Assembly (NCBI RefSeq): GCF_046630445.1
Contig: NC_092333.1
Span: forward strand, 182,030,501-182,094,500
Length of the DNA stretch: 64,000 nt
Origin: Rutidosis leptorrhynchoides
Taxonomy: Eukaryota > Streptophyta > Magnoliopsida > Asterales > Asteraceae
Reading direction: 5' to 3'
Position 1 is the first letter of the stretch. Every line of letters starts with the position of its first letter. Under the pieces are notes generated by a model. The model was not told the origin of the DNA. It saw nothing but the letters and a program-made list of their open reading frames with translations, and searched no databases. Positions 1 through 11,794 of the stretch are shown piece after piece. A program made the position numbers and the translations under genes.

Positions 1-987
1 CTTCCCATTTAAAGTGGTGACCTTGCAGTCTTTTCCAACATGCCCAGACCATTGGCACTTCTCGCAGACAACATTGCAATACCCAGTGTGGTGTTTGTAA
101 CACCTCTTGCATTGAGGTAGGGTTCCCTTGTAGTTCGGGTTGGAGTTGGTGTTGTTGTTGGAGTTGTGGTTTCCACCGTTGTTGTTTCCTCTGAAACCCT
201 CATGTCGTTTCGCCGGGTTCTGTTCATAGTTTCGTCCCCTGTTGTTGTTGTTGTTGTGGTTATCCCATTTGCGCTTCTCACTAGTACCCGCTTCAGACTT
301 AGTTTTCTCCGATTCGTCGATGGTTATTTGATTCATCAAAGTATGCGCCATGCGCATCTCTTCGGGAACATTCGGTGGTTTGGACGACGTGACGTTTCCC
401 TTAACGCTCTTAGGGAGTCCCCAGAAGTATCTCTCCATTCGCTTGAATTCTGGGGTGACCATTGTCGGACACATCAGGGCTAGTTCCAAAAATCTCCTGT
501 TGTAACCATCAAGGTCGTTCCCAACGGCCTTTAACTGCATGAATTCCATTTCCATCTTTTGGATTTCGGTTCTCGGACAATACTCCTCAATCATAGCACA
601 CTTAAATTCCTCCCATGGCGTAGCATACGCCTCATCAATGCCTTGTGCCTGTGCCATTGTGTTCCACCACGTGAGCGCGCCGTCAGATAGCGTGCAAGAA
701 GCAAATTTGGTTTTGTTGTCCTCCGAACAGTTGCTAACTCGGAATACTGATTCAAGTTTCTCGAACCATCTGGTGAGAACAACCGGTCCCTCAGTGCCGC
801 TGAAGTTATGTGGTTTACAACTCTGGAATTCCTTATAAGTACACCCATTTCAAACGGGTTGAATAACCAGTGGTGGTGGCGGTGGCGGTGGAGCTTGGGG
901 TTGCATTTCCGCAATGGCTGCGGCTACACGTTCTTGGATCATCTCTTCAATTTGAGCAGCAGTAGGTGTGGATCGACCGTTAGCCAT
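1..987 (-). pseudogene. gag: Gag of element A with premature stop, 3' end outside window
   Basis: The frame opens at the ATG at 985-987 (MANGRSTPTA...). It is closed after 45 codons by TGA at 850-852, just after a seven-proline run. In the sister copy in element G the same position is an arginine codon, so this is probably a CpG-type transition. Beyond the stop the same frame stays open to the window edge. It carries the retrotransposon Gag core (CTYKEFQSCKP, GTEGPV, LTRWFEKLESVF, TWWNT) and a zinc knuckle of CX2CX4HX4C form near 20-65. Gag packages element RNA into virus-like particles. As read, this copy cannot give full-length Gag without readthrough. Confidence 0.85.
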
Positions 988-1284
988 GGTGTTCTATACA
1001 AACATTTTGACTCAAGTCAAAATCCAGCATTTAATATATAATAATATAGTATATAACAACCAACATGTAAACAGCACAACACATGTTAATTAAGTAACGC
1101 ATGTTGATACAAGTACCGCAAAACACCATACAGTAACGTAAATAGAACACTTGTGCAAAAAGTAACATCACAAAGTTTCCATTCATTAATAATAAGTTTC
1201 ATACATCATGATAGATTCGTACAATACATAAGTGAAATATGAAACTACAACTAGATTACATCATGAAATCTAATACAAAATTTC

Positions 1285-2154
1285 CTACGGTGAAGGTGGG
1301 TGTAGGATGTCTAAAACCTGAGCCAACTGCTCCTCGAGCTCAGTAACTCGAGCTCGGAGGATTCCCACCTCCCTTGTCAATTCCTCGACAGTGGGAGATG
1401 GTGGGGCAGGTGGTGCGGGTGGTGCAGGTGGTGCGGGTGGTGCAGACTGCACGAAACAGGGTGCAGACGTTCCGGCTCCAGAAATAGTCAGTACGTAACG
1501 GGGTTCCTTACGCACTTGTGGGTCGGCAGGGTACGGCACAAGCCGCTTACGGGCAGTAACCCTCCGACGCCGACCAAAAGCCGCAGTGAAAGCACAACCT
1601 CCATTCACCCCTGGAATGACGGTGCCATCAGGACGGTACCACTTCTTCGGCAGGGTGGAGGGTGCCTGTATAGGTACGTCATCAAGGTTCTCTTCGTCGG
1701 AGTCACTAGAGTCATCTGTAGAGGAGTCATCGGATGAAGGATCATCAGAATCATGGGGTGGTGACACGGGTGGCTGAACTGGTCGTCCATGAGCGGCCAT
1801 CATCTGTCTGTATCTGAATGGCAGAATCGGCACTAAACGTCCATCTGGAGCGCGTCGGCACGGCATGCGCATATGGTTACGGAATGGCCCTTCCCCGAAC
1901 TCCGCGGGAATCACAACACCACCGATACGAAGCTGTGACTCCGAGGGTCCGGGAGCAGACGGAGCTGGAATCTCCGTAGGGTCCACGTGTCCGTCAATAG
2001 TAGCCACTGGTGCAGGCGGCTGGCTGCTAGTCCCGGAAGATGAAGCGCCGGGGTCACTCGTGCGTACCGGGATCGGTGGATCGGCAACGGTGGTAGGTGG
2101 GGTAGCTGAAGAGTCTAAACTGCCCAAAATGATAGCAGGTGGAACATCCGACAT
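1285..2154 (-). CDS. Extra ORF between primer site and gag (element A), 289 aa, unknown function
   Basis: An intact ORF of 289 codons starts at ATG 2152-2154, directly after a splice-acceptor-like TTGTTCAG. I do not recognise a named domain. The N-terminal third is rich in Ser, Pro and Thr. It is followed by a GEGPFRN block, PDGRLVPI and PFRYR blocks, and an acidic Ser/Asp tract (about residues 135-160). Then come a DGTVIPG block, a basic KRLVPYPA block, an Ala-Pro repeat and a C-terminal heptad-like segment (VEELTREV...LRARVTELEEQ) ending in PPSP. The sister copy in element G is also open, 287 aa long and conserved in the same blocks although both Gags are broken. A role in element biology, such as Gag partnering through the coiled coil, is only a guess. 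Confidence 0.75.
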   Translation of the reverse strand: MSDVPPAIILGSLDSSATPPTTVADPPIPVRTSDPGASSSGTSSQPPAPVATIDGHVDPTEIPAPSAPGPSESQLRIGGVVIPAEFGEGPFRNHMRMPCRRAPDGRLVPILPFRYRQMMAAHGRPVQPPVSPPHDSDDPSSDDSSTDDSSDSDEENLDDVPIQAPSTLPKKWYRPDGTVIPGVNGGCAFTAAFGRRRRVTARKRLVPYPADPQVRKEPRYVLTISGAGTSAPCFVQSAPPAPPAPPAPPAPPSPTVEELTREVGILRARVTELEEQLAQVLDILHPPSP

Positions 2155-2479
2155 CTGAACAAGGACAAAATAAATTTTTCATGTCAGTAAGTCATAAAGC
2201 AAGCACGTATTAGGCCAACAGTTTAAATCATGTATAACAATAAGTAGCATGGCAATAATAATGAATCGTACAGAAGTAGCATGCAATCGAAAGCAAGTGA
2301 TATCATACAGTAGTGAAATCATGTAGTAGCATACGGCATATAGCAGTAAAAGTAAGCAGCAGCATGCAGTAAGTTTAGCGGAAACAGGTAAACTAGCAAG
2401 TTGTAGATTATTCCTATTAGTGAATCCTACTCGGGTCGGTCTTAGACTCACTAATGCAACCTAATTCCCTACAACCAAT

Positions 2480-2491
2480 GCTCTGATACCA
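2480..2491 (-). promoter_or_regulatory. Primer-binding site of element A (initiator Met tRNA type)
   Basis: On the minus strand the sequence is TGGTATCAGAGC, the usual plant primer-binding site complementary to the 3' end of initiator methionine tRNA. It lies a few bases downstream of the 5' LTR end, which fixes the element's orientation. Confidence 0.9.
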
Positions 2492-2495
2492 AATA

Positions 2496-5400
2496 TGATG
2501 CCCCGTACAAAACCATCGTGTACGAATCATCAACAACAGGATCATTACAAGGTTAAGTACTATATGCGATTTCAAAAAGAGTTTGCATTCATAAATAAAG
2601 TGATATCTAAACCAACATCGAATGTTTTACAATCCAAAAGCATGCTTCACTAAGTAGAAGCAAATAATAAGTGTATGTGACCACAATGGTCGTTACAAGT
2701 CATAGTTCAAAAGTACTAAAGTTTGAATGCAAGGTAAAGTAGTTCATGCGATGACAACTCTAAGCAGCGGGTGTCTACAGAACGACTAGTACACAGCGGA
2801 AGCTAACCTCAAGCACCTGAGAATAACATGCTTAAAAACATCAACACAAAGGTTGGTGAGCTATAGTTTAAGTATAACAGTATGTAAGGTAGGCCACGAG
2901 ATTTCAGTGCTACAAAGAGCGTTTCAAAATAGTATGATAAAGTATATGTTAACCGTGGGCACTTGGTAACTAACTTAACGTTTATACCCCCTGAAAGTAC
3001 ACTTGGCAAGTGCGTATGTCTACGAAGTATTAAACACTCGTTAAATGCTAGCGCTACTAGCCCGAGTGGGGATGTCAAACCCTATGGATCCATATCTAAG
3101 ATTCGCGTTCACGGTTCAAAAACCAATGATTAAACGTTACCGAGCTAAAGGGAATGTTTATGCCGTTGTATAACCCACACATATATAAGTTTAAGTACTC
3201 GTGCCTAGTATGTAAAACATAAAATCCGCATGTATTCTCAGTTCCCAAAATAAGTTAAAGTAAAAAGGGAATGCTATAACTCACAATGATGAAGTAGCGG
3301 TAAAGTATGACTCGGAAAGTAAGCAAGTAATGAAGGTCGTCCAAATGGGTCCTCAACCTAAGTCAAATAGTACTAAGTCAGTAAATCATCCGAATAGGTT
3401 TAAAAGTATGTAAATAAGGTCTTAAGGGTCATCATCATTCATCATCAAACAAAAGGTGTAAAGTAGGTTTCGTTTATGAAAGTAGTTTAAGACAAAGGCT
3501 GACTTCGATCAGTCACCACGGCCTCTACCCTTACTGAATTAAGGTGAGACCAGTTGACATGGCTTCGTATATGAGTCCTTTAAGTGTGGTAAAATTTACA
3601 GAAGCAAACTCATCTTTGTTTGACCGTGGCGACGGTCTAAGTGCGAGTAGGTCAGAAATTTCTGCACAACGTTAAAAGGACATAGTGACGATCGGAGGGC
3701 CATAAATCCTAAACCGTAACTCGGATTAAGAAGAGTCCTATATGATAAGTTATCTAATCGAAAAGATCTATCTGAAAACATGGTTACTGTAGCCCAGGTG
3801 TACTGGTCTGTTACAGAAACCAGAAAACAGTAGGTAGAAGACAGAAAGCAGTAAAATAATGGGTTCCGGCGAGTTTGATGCTTGATGCTTATCACGGTTC
3901 TCATCCTTGATGCGTATAGCTTCAAGTGTACAACTCGTTGATGTGTTTGCATCATCTTGACCAAGATTTGACCATCATAACCCAAGTGCAAGTCTAAGAC
4001 ATGAAGCACAACTCACTTAAGTGTTGCAAGTGTTTTGATGAACCAAAGTTACATCAAAGTCTTAGATTTAACACATGCATGAAATATAAAAGTAATATTA
4101 ACTAAGTTTTGACAATTATGACACAAGTGTGAGTCTAAGACATGTAGATCAACTCACTTAAGAGTTGTATGAAGTTGATGAACTAAAGTTACATCAAGGT
4201 CTTAGATCTAACACTTACATGAACTTTAAAAGTAAAAACAAGTTACAAACTTGAAGTAAACTTATGAAATCAAGATCTTAAGTTGTAGAACATAGTTCTT
4301 AGTTTGATCTTGAAGATCCAAGACTCAAAAGTCTAGATCTAACATAAGTGTACAAAGTTATAATTAAAAGTTTCATTTACATGTTCTTGAACTTTTAAAG
4401 TTAACTTTAAGTTCAAGATTAATGAGATCAAGGTTAACTAGTAACACTTGACCAATAATAACCAACAAACATGAATTTAAAATGCAAGAATAAAGTAATA
4501 AATTAAATAAACAAGTAAAAGGTTCATGGTTGTTCATACTTTTAAAGATTCAACCAAAGTTTGATCTTTAAGAAAAGTAAATCTTAAGTTTACTTCAAGA
4601 ACTACAAGTATGACTTTAATCAACACATGAACTTGCAATCTTTAAAGAAAGTACATGTAGAACATAACTAGTGAGTTATGTTCTTGAGTGTTCTTGTAAA
4701 TACAAGTTATTATGAAGAATCAAACTAAAGAGTTGATTCTTGAAACTAATAAAGAACAATAACAACAACTAGTAATTAAGTAACAAACAACAACATGAAC
4801 CAAGTAACAACAAACAACAAAGAATGATGATGATATAAGGTGTTCTTGGTTCGGTTTTGTGACAAGGAAAGGAGAGAAATATTGCTTAAGTTACTTACTA
4901 GTTTTAGAGAGAAATGAGAGAAATGATAAGAGAAAAGTGATGTAGCAAGTAAGTATGTGTAAGTGAAATGAAGATACAAAAGACTAAGTAGTAAAAAAAA
5001 GATTTTGAACCCACCAAAAGGGCCCTAGGCCGACGGTTTTTGGCAAGGAGGAGGGGAAGAAAAATGTTCTTTGGTTACTTGCATGAAAAGCTTAAAAGGT
5101 GTGGTTAATAGAGTTGCTTGCATGGGGATTAAGAGCAAACTAGATTCCAATTGCTTAACTAACTAGTTTCCATCCTAAGTGATACTTACACATGAAAGAC
5201 TTGGGCTAAATAGTCCATTAAAGAAGTAGGGTGGGCTAATCAAGTCCATGTACAAAAATAAAGCCCAAGTTTGTAAGTAATTAACAAGTAATCCAATAAA
5301 AGTCCAATTAAAGCCCATGTAACTAACTAATAACCATAGTTAATTAAAATGATTAATAAAACTAATCATGAATGTAAATAATACTTGAAAATTTTATTCG

Positions 5401-5559
5401 TGTAAGTTTCGCGTGTCACAAAGACGTTTCGGGCAATTAAAGTCAAGTTCGGGCAATCATGGCAACATGTAAATGTAATAACATACATTCATTTAATCAC
5501 ACGTATTAATAATAATAATTATTAATAAATAAACGTTGGAAAAATCCAGGGTTGTTACA
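2496..5559 (-). repeat. 5' LTR of element A (about 3.06 kb)
   Basis: On the minus strand the LTR begins TGTAACAACCCTGG at 5559 and ends GGGGCATCA near 2496; the last 2 bases are uncertain (2494-2496). The sister LTR in element G is 3.0 kb and has the same termini. There is no coding sequence in it. It is A/T-rich with many short AAGTT-type tracts between 4000 and 4800. The short reading frames inside it are chance. Confidence 0.85.
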
Positions 5560-8500
5560 AATATGACTAAAGATATCCACTCAATACGAATTAGTTGTGA
5601 GCAGTGTGGAGGACCACATTTGACAAAAGATTATCTCAGTATTGAACTAACAATGGAACAAAGAGAAAATGTTTCATATCTAAACCAAAGGCCTGGAAAT
5701 AATTATCAGAATAATTATCAACCGCCAAGACCGATTTACAATCAAAACCAGAATTATAATCGAAATGTTCCATACAACAACCAACAAGGTCCTAGTAATC
5801 AACAAGTATCTAATAATACTTACAACCAGCAAAGATCTAATTTTCAAAACAAACCACCACAAACCGATGATAAAAAGCCAAATTTAGAATATATGATGAT
5901 GAAGCTAGTTGAATCTCAAACACAGTTTTTCACATCTCAGAAACAAACCAATGAACAAAATGCTCAAGCATTTAGAAATCAACAAGCTTCTATTCAAAAT
6001 CTGGAACAAGAAGTAAGTAACTTAGCAAGGTTAATAGGTGAAAGAAAACCGAGAAGTCTACCTAGTGATACAAATGCTAACCCCCGGAATGAAACAGCTA
6101 AAGCCATTACCACAAGAAGTGGTATGACACTTAAACCACCTGAAATACCTGTAATTTCTGATGAAGCTATTCCTACTCCACAAGAACCACAACCTGAACA
6201 AGATACGGAAAAAGAACCGGTAGTTGAAAAGGTTAATGAAGATAACGCAGTTAAGGCTAAACCTTATGTTAAACCATACCAACCACCACTTCCTTACCCG
6301 AGTAAAATGAGAAAAGAGAAACTTGAAGCCGAGCAATCCAAATTCTTGGATATGTTTAAACAGATAAATGTAAATCTTCCTTTCATTGATGTGATTTCAG
6401 GAATGCCTAGATATGCTAAATTTCTGAAAGATCTAATCTCGAATAGAAAGAAAATGGAAGAACTCTTGGCTGCTACTATGAATGCTAATTGTTCTGCAGT
6501 GCTGTTGAATAAGATACCAGAAAAACTATCTGATCCAGGAAGTTTCACAATTCCATGTTTTCTGGGTAGTCTTAGTTCAATAGAAGCATTGGCAGACTTA
6601 GGTGCTAGTATAAATTTAATGCTGTATTCACTATACACTAAACTAGACCTTGGAGAATTGAAACCAACACGAATAAGCATACAACTAGTCGATAGATCAG
6701 TAAAATATCCTAGAGGGATAATGGAGAACATGCTAGTTAAAGTTGGTACTTTAGTATTTCTAGTAGATTTTTTTGTTCTGGACATGGAAGAAGATTCTCA
6801 AGTTCCTCTCATATTAGGAAGACCATTCTTAAACACGGCTAAAGCAATGATAGACGTGTTCGGTAAGAAACTTACCCTAAGTATAGAGGACGAGAGTGTT
6901 ACCTTTTATGTTGATAGAGCAATGCAACAACCGCAATCTGCAGATGATACATGCTATTATATTCAAACTATAGATTCACATGCAGAATTGTTAGAAGAAT
7001 TTCCAGAATTACAAGGAACAGGAGAATGTTCTTTAGGAGAAGGAACTGAACCAATTGATGAAACTGAAATGTTAGCTACACTTATGGCTAATGGATATAA
7101 ACCAACAACAGAAGAAATTCAAATGCTAAAAGAAGAAGACAGATATCGATATAAATCATCGATAGAAGAACCACCGACATTAGAGTTAAAGCCACTTCCA
7201 AACCATTTGGAATATGCTTATTTACATGGTGAATCTGAATTACCTGTAATAATATCGTCTTCTCTTACTGAAAATGAAAAATCTCAATTAATTTCTGTGT
7301 TAAAAGCTCATAAACCAGCTATTGCATGGAAGATTCATGACATTAAAGGAATAAGTCCTTCGTATTGGACACATAAAATCCTTATGGAAGAAGGTCATAA
7401 AACGTATGTGCAACGCCAACGAAGACTAAATCCTAATATGCAAGATGTTGTTAAGAAAGAAATTATTAAACTGCTAGATGCAGGTTTAATTTATCCAATT
7501 TCTGATAGTCCATGGGTAAACCCAGTTCAATGCGTGCCTAAGAAGGGTGGCATGACTGTCATCACAAATGAGAAAAATGAGCTTATTCTGACTAGGACTG
7601 CAACAGGATGGCGTGTATGTATTGATTATAGAAAATTAAATGACGCCACCAGAAAAGATCACTTTCCCTTACCTTTCATTGATCAAATGTTGGAAAGATT
7701 AGCCGAAAATAGTTACTATTGTTTTCTTGATGGTTTTTCCGGATATTTTCAAATTCCAATAGCACCCGAGGACCAAGAAAAAACCACGTTCACGTGCCCT
7801 TATGGTACTTTTGCTTACAAACGCATGCCATTTGGACTTTGCAACGCCCCTGCAACCTTTCAAAGGTGCATGATGGCGATTTTTCATGACATGATAGAAG
7901 AATGCATGGAAGTTTTCATGGATGACTTTTCAGTCTTCGGTGATACATTTGAATCATGTCTAGTTAATCTTGAACGAATGCTTATTATATGTGAACAATC
8001 AAATCTAGTTCTTAATTGGGAAAAATGCCATTTCATGGTTAAAGAAGGCATCGTTCTTGGACATAAAATTTCAAAGGAAGGAATTGAAGTGGATAGAGCT
8101 AAAGTAGATGTAATTGCTAAACTTCCACATCCCACCAATGTTAGAGGAGTTAGGAGTTTTCTAGGGCATGCCGGTTTTTACCGACGTTTCATAAAAGATT
8201 TTTCTAAAATTGCCACTCCTATGAATAAACTCCTAGAAAAGGATGCTCCATTCATCTTTTCAGATGAATGTATCAAATCTTTTAATATACTTAAAGAAAA
8301 ACTCACTAATGCGCCAATCATGATAACTCCAAATTGGAATCTACCATTTGAACTAATGTGCGATGCAAGTGATTTTGCAATGGGAGCCGTTTTAGGACAA
8401 AGGATTGAAAAACGATTTCAACCTATTTATTATGCTAGTAAGACGTTACAAGGAGCACAAACGAATTACACAACTACTGAAAAAGAACTCCTTGCTATTG

Positions 8501-10089
8501 TCTTTGCTTTTGACAAATTTCGATCATATCTCGTTCTAGCTAAAACGGTAGTCTATACCGACCATTCTGCTCTTAGATACCTATTTTCGAAACAAGATGC
8601 CAAACCAAGATTAATCCGTTGGATCGTACTCTTACAAGAGTTTGATATTGAAATCCGAGATAAAAGAGGAGCAGAAAATCTCGCCGCTGATCATCTTTCT
8701 CGTCTTGAAAATCCCGAATTAGAAGTTCTAAATGAATCGGCCATACAAGACAACTTTCCTGATGAATATCTATTGAAGATAGATTATAATGAAATTCCAT
8801 GGTTTGTAGACTATGCAAACTATTTAGTATGTGAATTCCTTGAAAAAGGATTGTCGTACCAAAAACGAAAGAAATTCTCTAGTGATATAAAACACTATTT
8901 CTGGGAAGATCCACATTTGTTTAAAAGTTGTCCCGATGGAATAATACGCCGATGTGTATTCGGAGATGAAGCTAGTAAAATCTTAAACCATTGTCACACA
9001 GGACCAACAGGAGGGCATTATGGGCCACAACTAACAGTAAGAAAAGTTTATGATGCTGGATTCTATTGGTCTACAATTTACAAAGACGCACACCTTCTTT
9101 GCAAATCCTGTGATGCATGGTAAAGGGCCGGAAAAATAAGTCAACGTGATGAAATGCCACAAAATGTCATTCAAGTATGTGAAGTATTTGACATTTGGGG
9201 TATTGACTTTATGGTTCCATTTCCAAAATCTCATAATAATCTATATATTCTCGTTGCCATTGATTATGTATCTAAATGGGCGGAAGCACAAGCTCTCCCA
9301 ACTAACGATGCACGAGTTGTAGTCAACTTTTTAAAACGTCTTTTTGCAAGGTTTGGAACACCGAAAGCTTTAATAAGTGATCGGGGAACTCATTTTTGTA
9401 ATAATCAACTTGAGAAAGTTCTTAAAAGATATGGAGTAACTCATAAAATCTCCACTGCTTATCATCCACAGACAAGTGGACAAGTTGAAAATACCAACCG
9501 AGCTTTAAAACGTATTCTAGAGAAAACCGTAGGATCAAATCCGAAGGAATGGTCCATTAAATTGGAGGATGCACTCTGGGCTTTTAGAACAGCCTACAAA
9601 ACTCCAATTGGAACCACACCTTTTAAACTCGTTTACGAAAAAGCATGTCATCTTCCAGTAGAAATTGAACACAAAGCATTTTGGGCTTTGAAGACATGTA
9701 ATCTTGATTTACATGAAGCCGGACGTCTACGGTTAAGTCAATTAAACGAATTAGAAGAATTGAGACATGAAGCATACGAAAATTCGTTAATCTATAAAGA
9801 AAGAACGAAGAAATGGCATGATAAAAGAATCAGAAGTTCAAAAGAATTTAAAGAAGGAGACAGAGTTCTTCTTTTCAATTCACGATTCAAGCTATTTCCT
9901 GGAAAATTGAAATCAAGATGGTCTGGACCATTCATAGTCAAAAGAGTTTTCCCGTACGGAACAGTAGAATTAATAAATTCAAATGGGATTGAATTTAAGG
10001 TTAATGGTCACAGAGTTAAACATTACATAGATAGTCCGATGGAAGTTGACAACGAAGTTAATCACAATTTCGACACCACAGCTAACTAA
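5560..10089 (+). pseudogene. gag-pol: Athila Gag-Pol polyprotein (element B), one in-frame stop, 5' end split off by element A
   Basis: The frame starts at the insertion boundary inside gag (zinc-finger-like CEQCGGPH, Gln/Asn-rich linker). It runs through protease (LADLGASINLM near 6595), reverse transcriptase (IDYRKLND near 7620, VFMDDFSVFGD near 7911-7943), RNase H (MCDASDFAMGAVL near 8355) and integrase. The integrase has an HHCC finger near 8990-9115, then D in GIDFM, D in ISDRGTHF and E in [11 protein letters not shown] at 9121-9123 directly after the HHCC finger breaks the frame; the same frame resumes and stays open to the TAA at 10087-10089. All visible catalytic residues are kept. 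The polyprotein would make and integrate the cDNA copy. The stop makes this copy defective unless it is read through. Confidence 0.9.
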
Positions 10090-10260
10090 GTGTGGGGAGA
10101 ATCAAGTCTTTAAAGGATAATATGTATTTCTGTTAGAGTTAGATTTTCTGTTTTCGTGTAGTTCTCGAAAATGGAACCCGAATGGTCTTTCCCTAGCAGA
10201 CCCTAAAGAACCAGTCTTCTCCCCCCATTCTAAATTTTTATTTTTTTTAGGTTTTACGAA

Positions 10261-10677
10261 ATGAAGACTTCCTGTGAATTAAACCATGGTCTAATGCTAC
10301 ACGCTTTGATTACTAAACGTAATAATGACACCCTTCCAAGTGAAATAGTATCAGTAATCAGAGAAAAATTGGACGGAGTAAGAAAAGAATCCAGATGCGA
10401 AAATAATAAGATACAATTTGGTAAAGGAAAATCAAAATCCGCAGCGAAAAGAAGAGCACGACACCTTGAAAGATGTCACAAATGCGGAAAATGGTCACAC
10501 GAAGGTAAATGTTCAAATAATCAAACCTATTCAAACACCGAATTTGTTACTTTATGCAGAGACGGACCGTTCATATGTTTAGAAGAAAAAACGTTAAATG
10601 CTCGAGGTTACGCCTATGTAGCTATGGAAAACCAATTAGTCCGACTATCTTATGAGTGGGCTAGAGCATATCACTAA
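10261..10677 (+). CDS. Small zinc-knuckle ORF after pol (element B), 138 aa
   Basis: The ORF starts at ATG 10261, 171 bp after the pol stop, and ends with TAA at 10675-10677. The middle is strongly basic (GKGKSKSAAKRRARH). It is followed directly by CHKCGKWSHEGKC, a zinc knuckle of the form CX2CX4HX3C, one residue tighter than the usual Gag knuckle. The tail has CRDGPFICLEE and a Tyr/Trp-rich end. I know of no standard name for it. The basic patch plus knuckle suggests nucleic-acid binding, possibly nuclear. It could instead be an exon of a longer spliced product. That it stays open in a lightly damaged element suggests it is a real accessory gene. Confidence 0.6.
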   Translation: MKTSCELNHGLMLHALITKRNNDTLPSEIVSVIREKLDGVRKESRCENNKIQFGKGKSKSAAKRRARHLERCHKCGKWSHEGKCSNNQTYSNTEFVTLCRDGPFICLEEKTLNARGYAYVAMENQLVRLSYEWARAYH

Positions 10678-11590
10678 GAAATCTCTTTCACAAGTAAGTT
10701 TGTACAGTTTTCATTTTTATTTTTATTTTTATTTTTAACCTTTTGATAATAAACGCTAATTTGTTCGCTATAAAGTATTAAATTGATATTCGATAAAATT
10801 AGGTCTTGCGACCGAAATTATTGATATCATTCAAAAATTTATTACATCACTGCGAAATTTACCGTTTATTCTTAAGGTATAAATATTTTTAATCAATCAA
10901 CCAAAAATATTTCAAAAATTCGTCATGAGTTAAATTAGGTCATGGAACTGAAATTACTTTACCGAAAAGAGGGGCGTATATTTTTGATAATATTTGATTG
11001 ATTAAAGTGGGATAAAAGACCAAAAAGATTTTTAATTTTATTTTTTACTTTGTTTTTAAAATTAATAATAAAATAATGTAAACTTTTTAAATTAATATAT
11101 ATTTAAAATTGTAAATATTTGAAAAATTAATATTTTTAATATAAATGTATGAAAATAAAAATATAATATAAGTTTGGTGTGAATTTTTAATTTTATGCAT
11201 TTTTAATTTAAGTTTAGTGTGATTTTAAAAACAAAAATTTACTTTATTTCGCTAAGTTAAAAATATGATTTTTAAAATTCGTCGTAAGTTGAAGACTAGG
11301 TCGTTGAACCGAAATTGCTTTACCCGAGGGAGGGACGAGAACTTTTATTATCATTATTTTTAATCTTATTGAATTAAAGTATGCCAAAAACATAAAAAAA
11401 AAACCCAAAAATCTTTGCTTTTAAAACCGCGCTTAAAAATGACAAATTTTAAAATTTTTGTCGAGGGACAGACTAGGACATCGATCCGAAACGCCCTCAT
11501 CCTAAAAAGAAACAAAATTTTAATTTTTAAATTAATTTTATGTTTTATTAGTATAAGGTTTTAATTTAAAAAAAGAAAAAAGAAAAAAGA
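10678..11590 (+). repeat. Noncoding pol-env spacer of element B with degenerate internal repeats
   Basis: This very A/T-rich stretch has no gene. A recognisable unit of the pattern AGGTC..(G/A)ACCGAAATTnnTTnACC..AGGGA(G/C)GGACG recurs near 10799, 10935, 11295 and 11470, and again beyond the env region near 14472. The copies are diverged and unevenly spaced, so they look like old tandem duplications within the element. Confidence 0.5.
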
Positions 11591-11599
11591 AAAAAAAAA

Positions 11600-11680
11600 C
11601 CACCGCAACTCGCGGAGGTTTAAATGGCCCCACCACCGCACTCGCGGAGGTCAAAAAACCCAGAAAAAAATATAACAGGT
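11600..11680 (+). promoter_or_regulatory. Internal promoter-like module upstream of env-like gene (element B)
   Basis: Two palindromic boxes (CCGCAACTCGCGG and CCGCACTCGCGG), about 35 bp apart, are followed by a TATA-like ATATAACA near 11669. The same pair of boxes with the same spacing and similar intervening bases (CCACCGCACTCGCGGA) stands in the 3' LTR at 16350-16400, just ahead of the TATAAAA at 16424. The module lies about 120-190 bp before the env-like exon 1 ATG. I infer an LTR-derived second promoter; nothing here proves transcription. Confidence 0.5.
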
Positions 11681-11794
11681 CGAACAGACCAGTTTCTTCA
11701 CCACCATACCCATTTTTCACGAAAAACACACACAAAAACCTCTCAAAATCGAAATTTTTCACCATAAATCGTCAAATTTGTTGCTAAAATCACA

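Larger units (their letters stand above)
1..5559 (-). mobile_element. Element A: Ty3/gypsy chromovirus (Tekay-like), 5' part, cut by window edge
   Basis: Reading on the minus strand, the order is 5' LTR (5559 to about 2496), primer-binding site, extra ORF, then gag running off the window start. The family is the same as element G at 51618: the LTR starts match (TGTAAC..CTGGATTTT..CCAACG), and so do the extra ORF and gag. The Gag and the G pol resemble Tekay-type chromoviruses; the clade name is from family knowledge. The right flank 5560-5564 (AATAT) is the probable target duplication, because the reading frame of Athila element B resumes exactly at 5560. A is therefore inserted in the gag region of B. 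The 3' LTR and pol are outside the window. Confidence 0.9.

Noticed and set aside
591-914. 107-aa minus-strand frame overlapping A gag
   Set aside because: Out-of-frame shadow of the Gag coding sequence, whose motifs are in the other frame.
3596-4009. 137-aa minus-strand frame in the A LTR
   Set aside because: LTR sequence; the matching region of the G LTR does not keep the frame, and no family similarity is seen.
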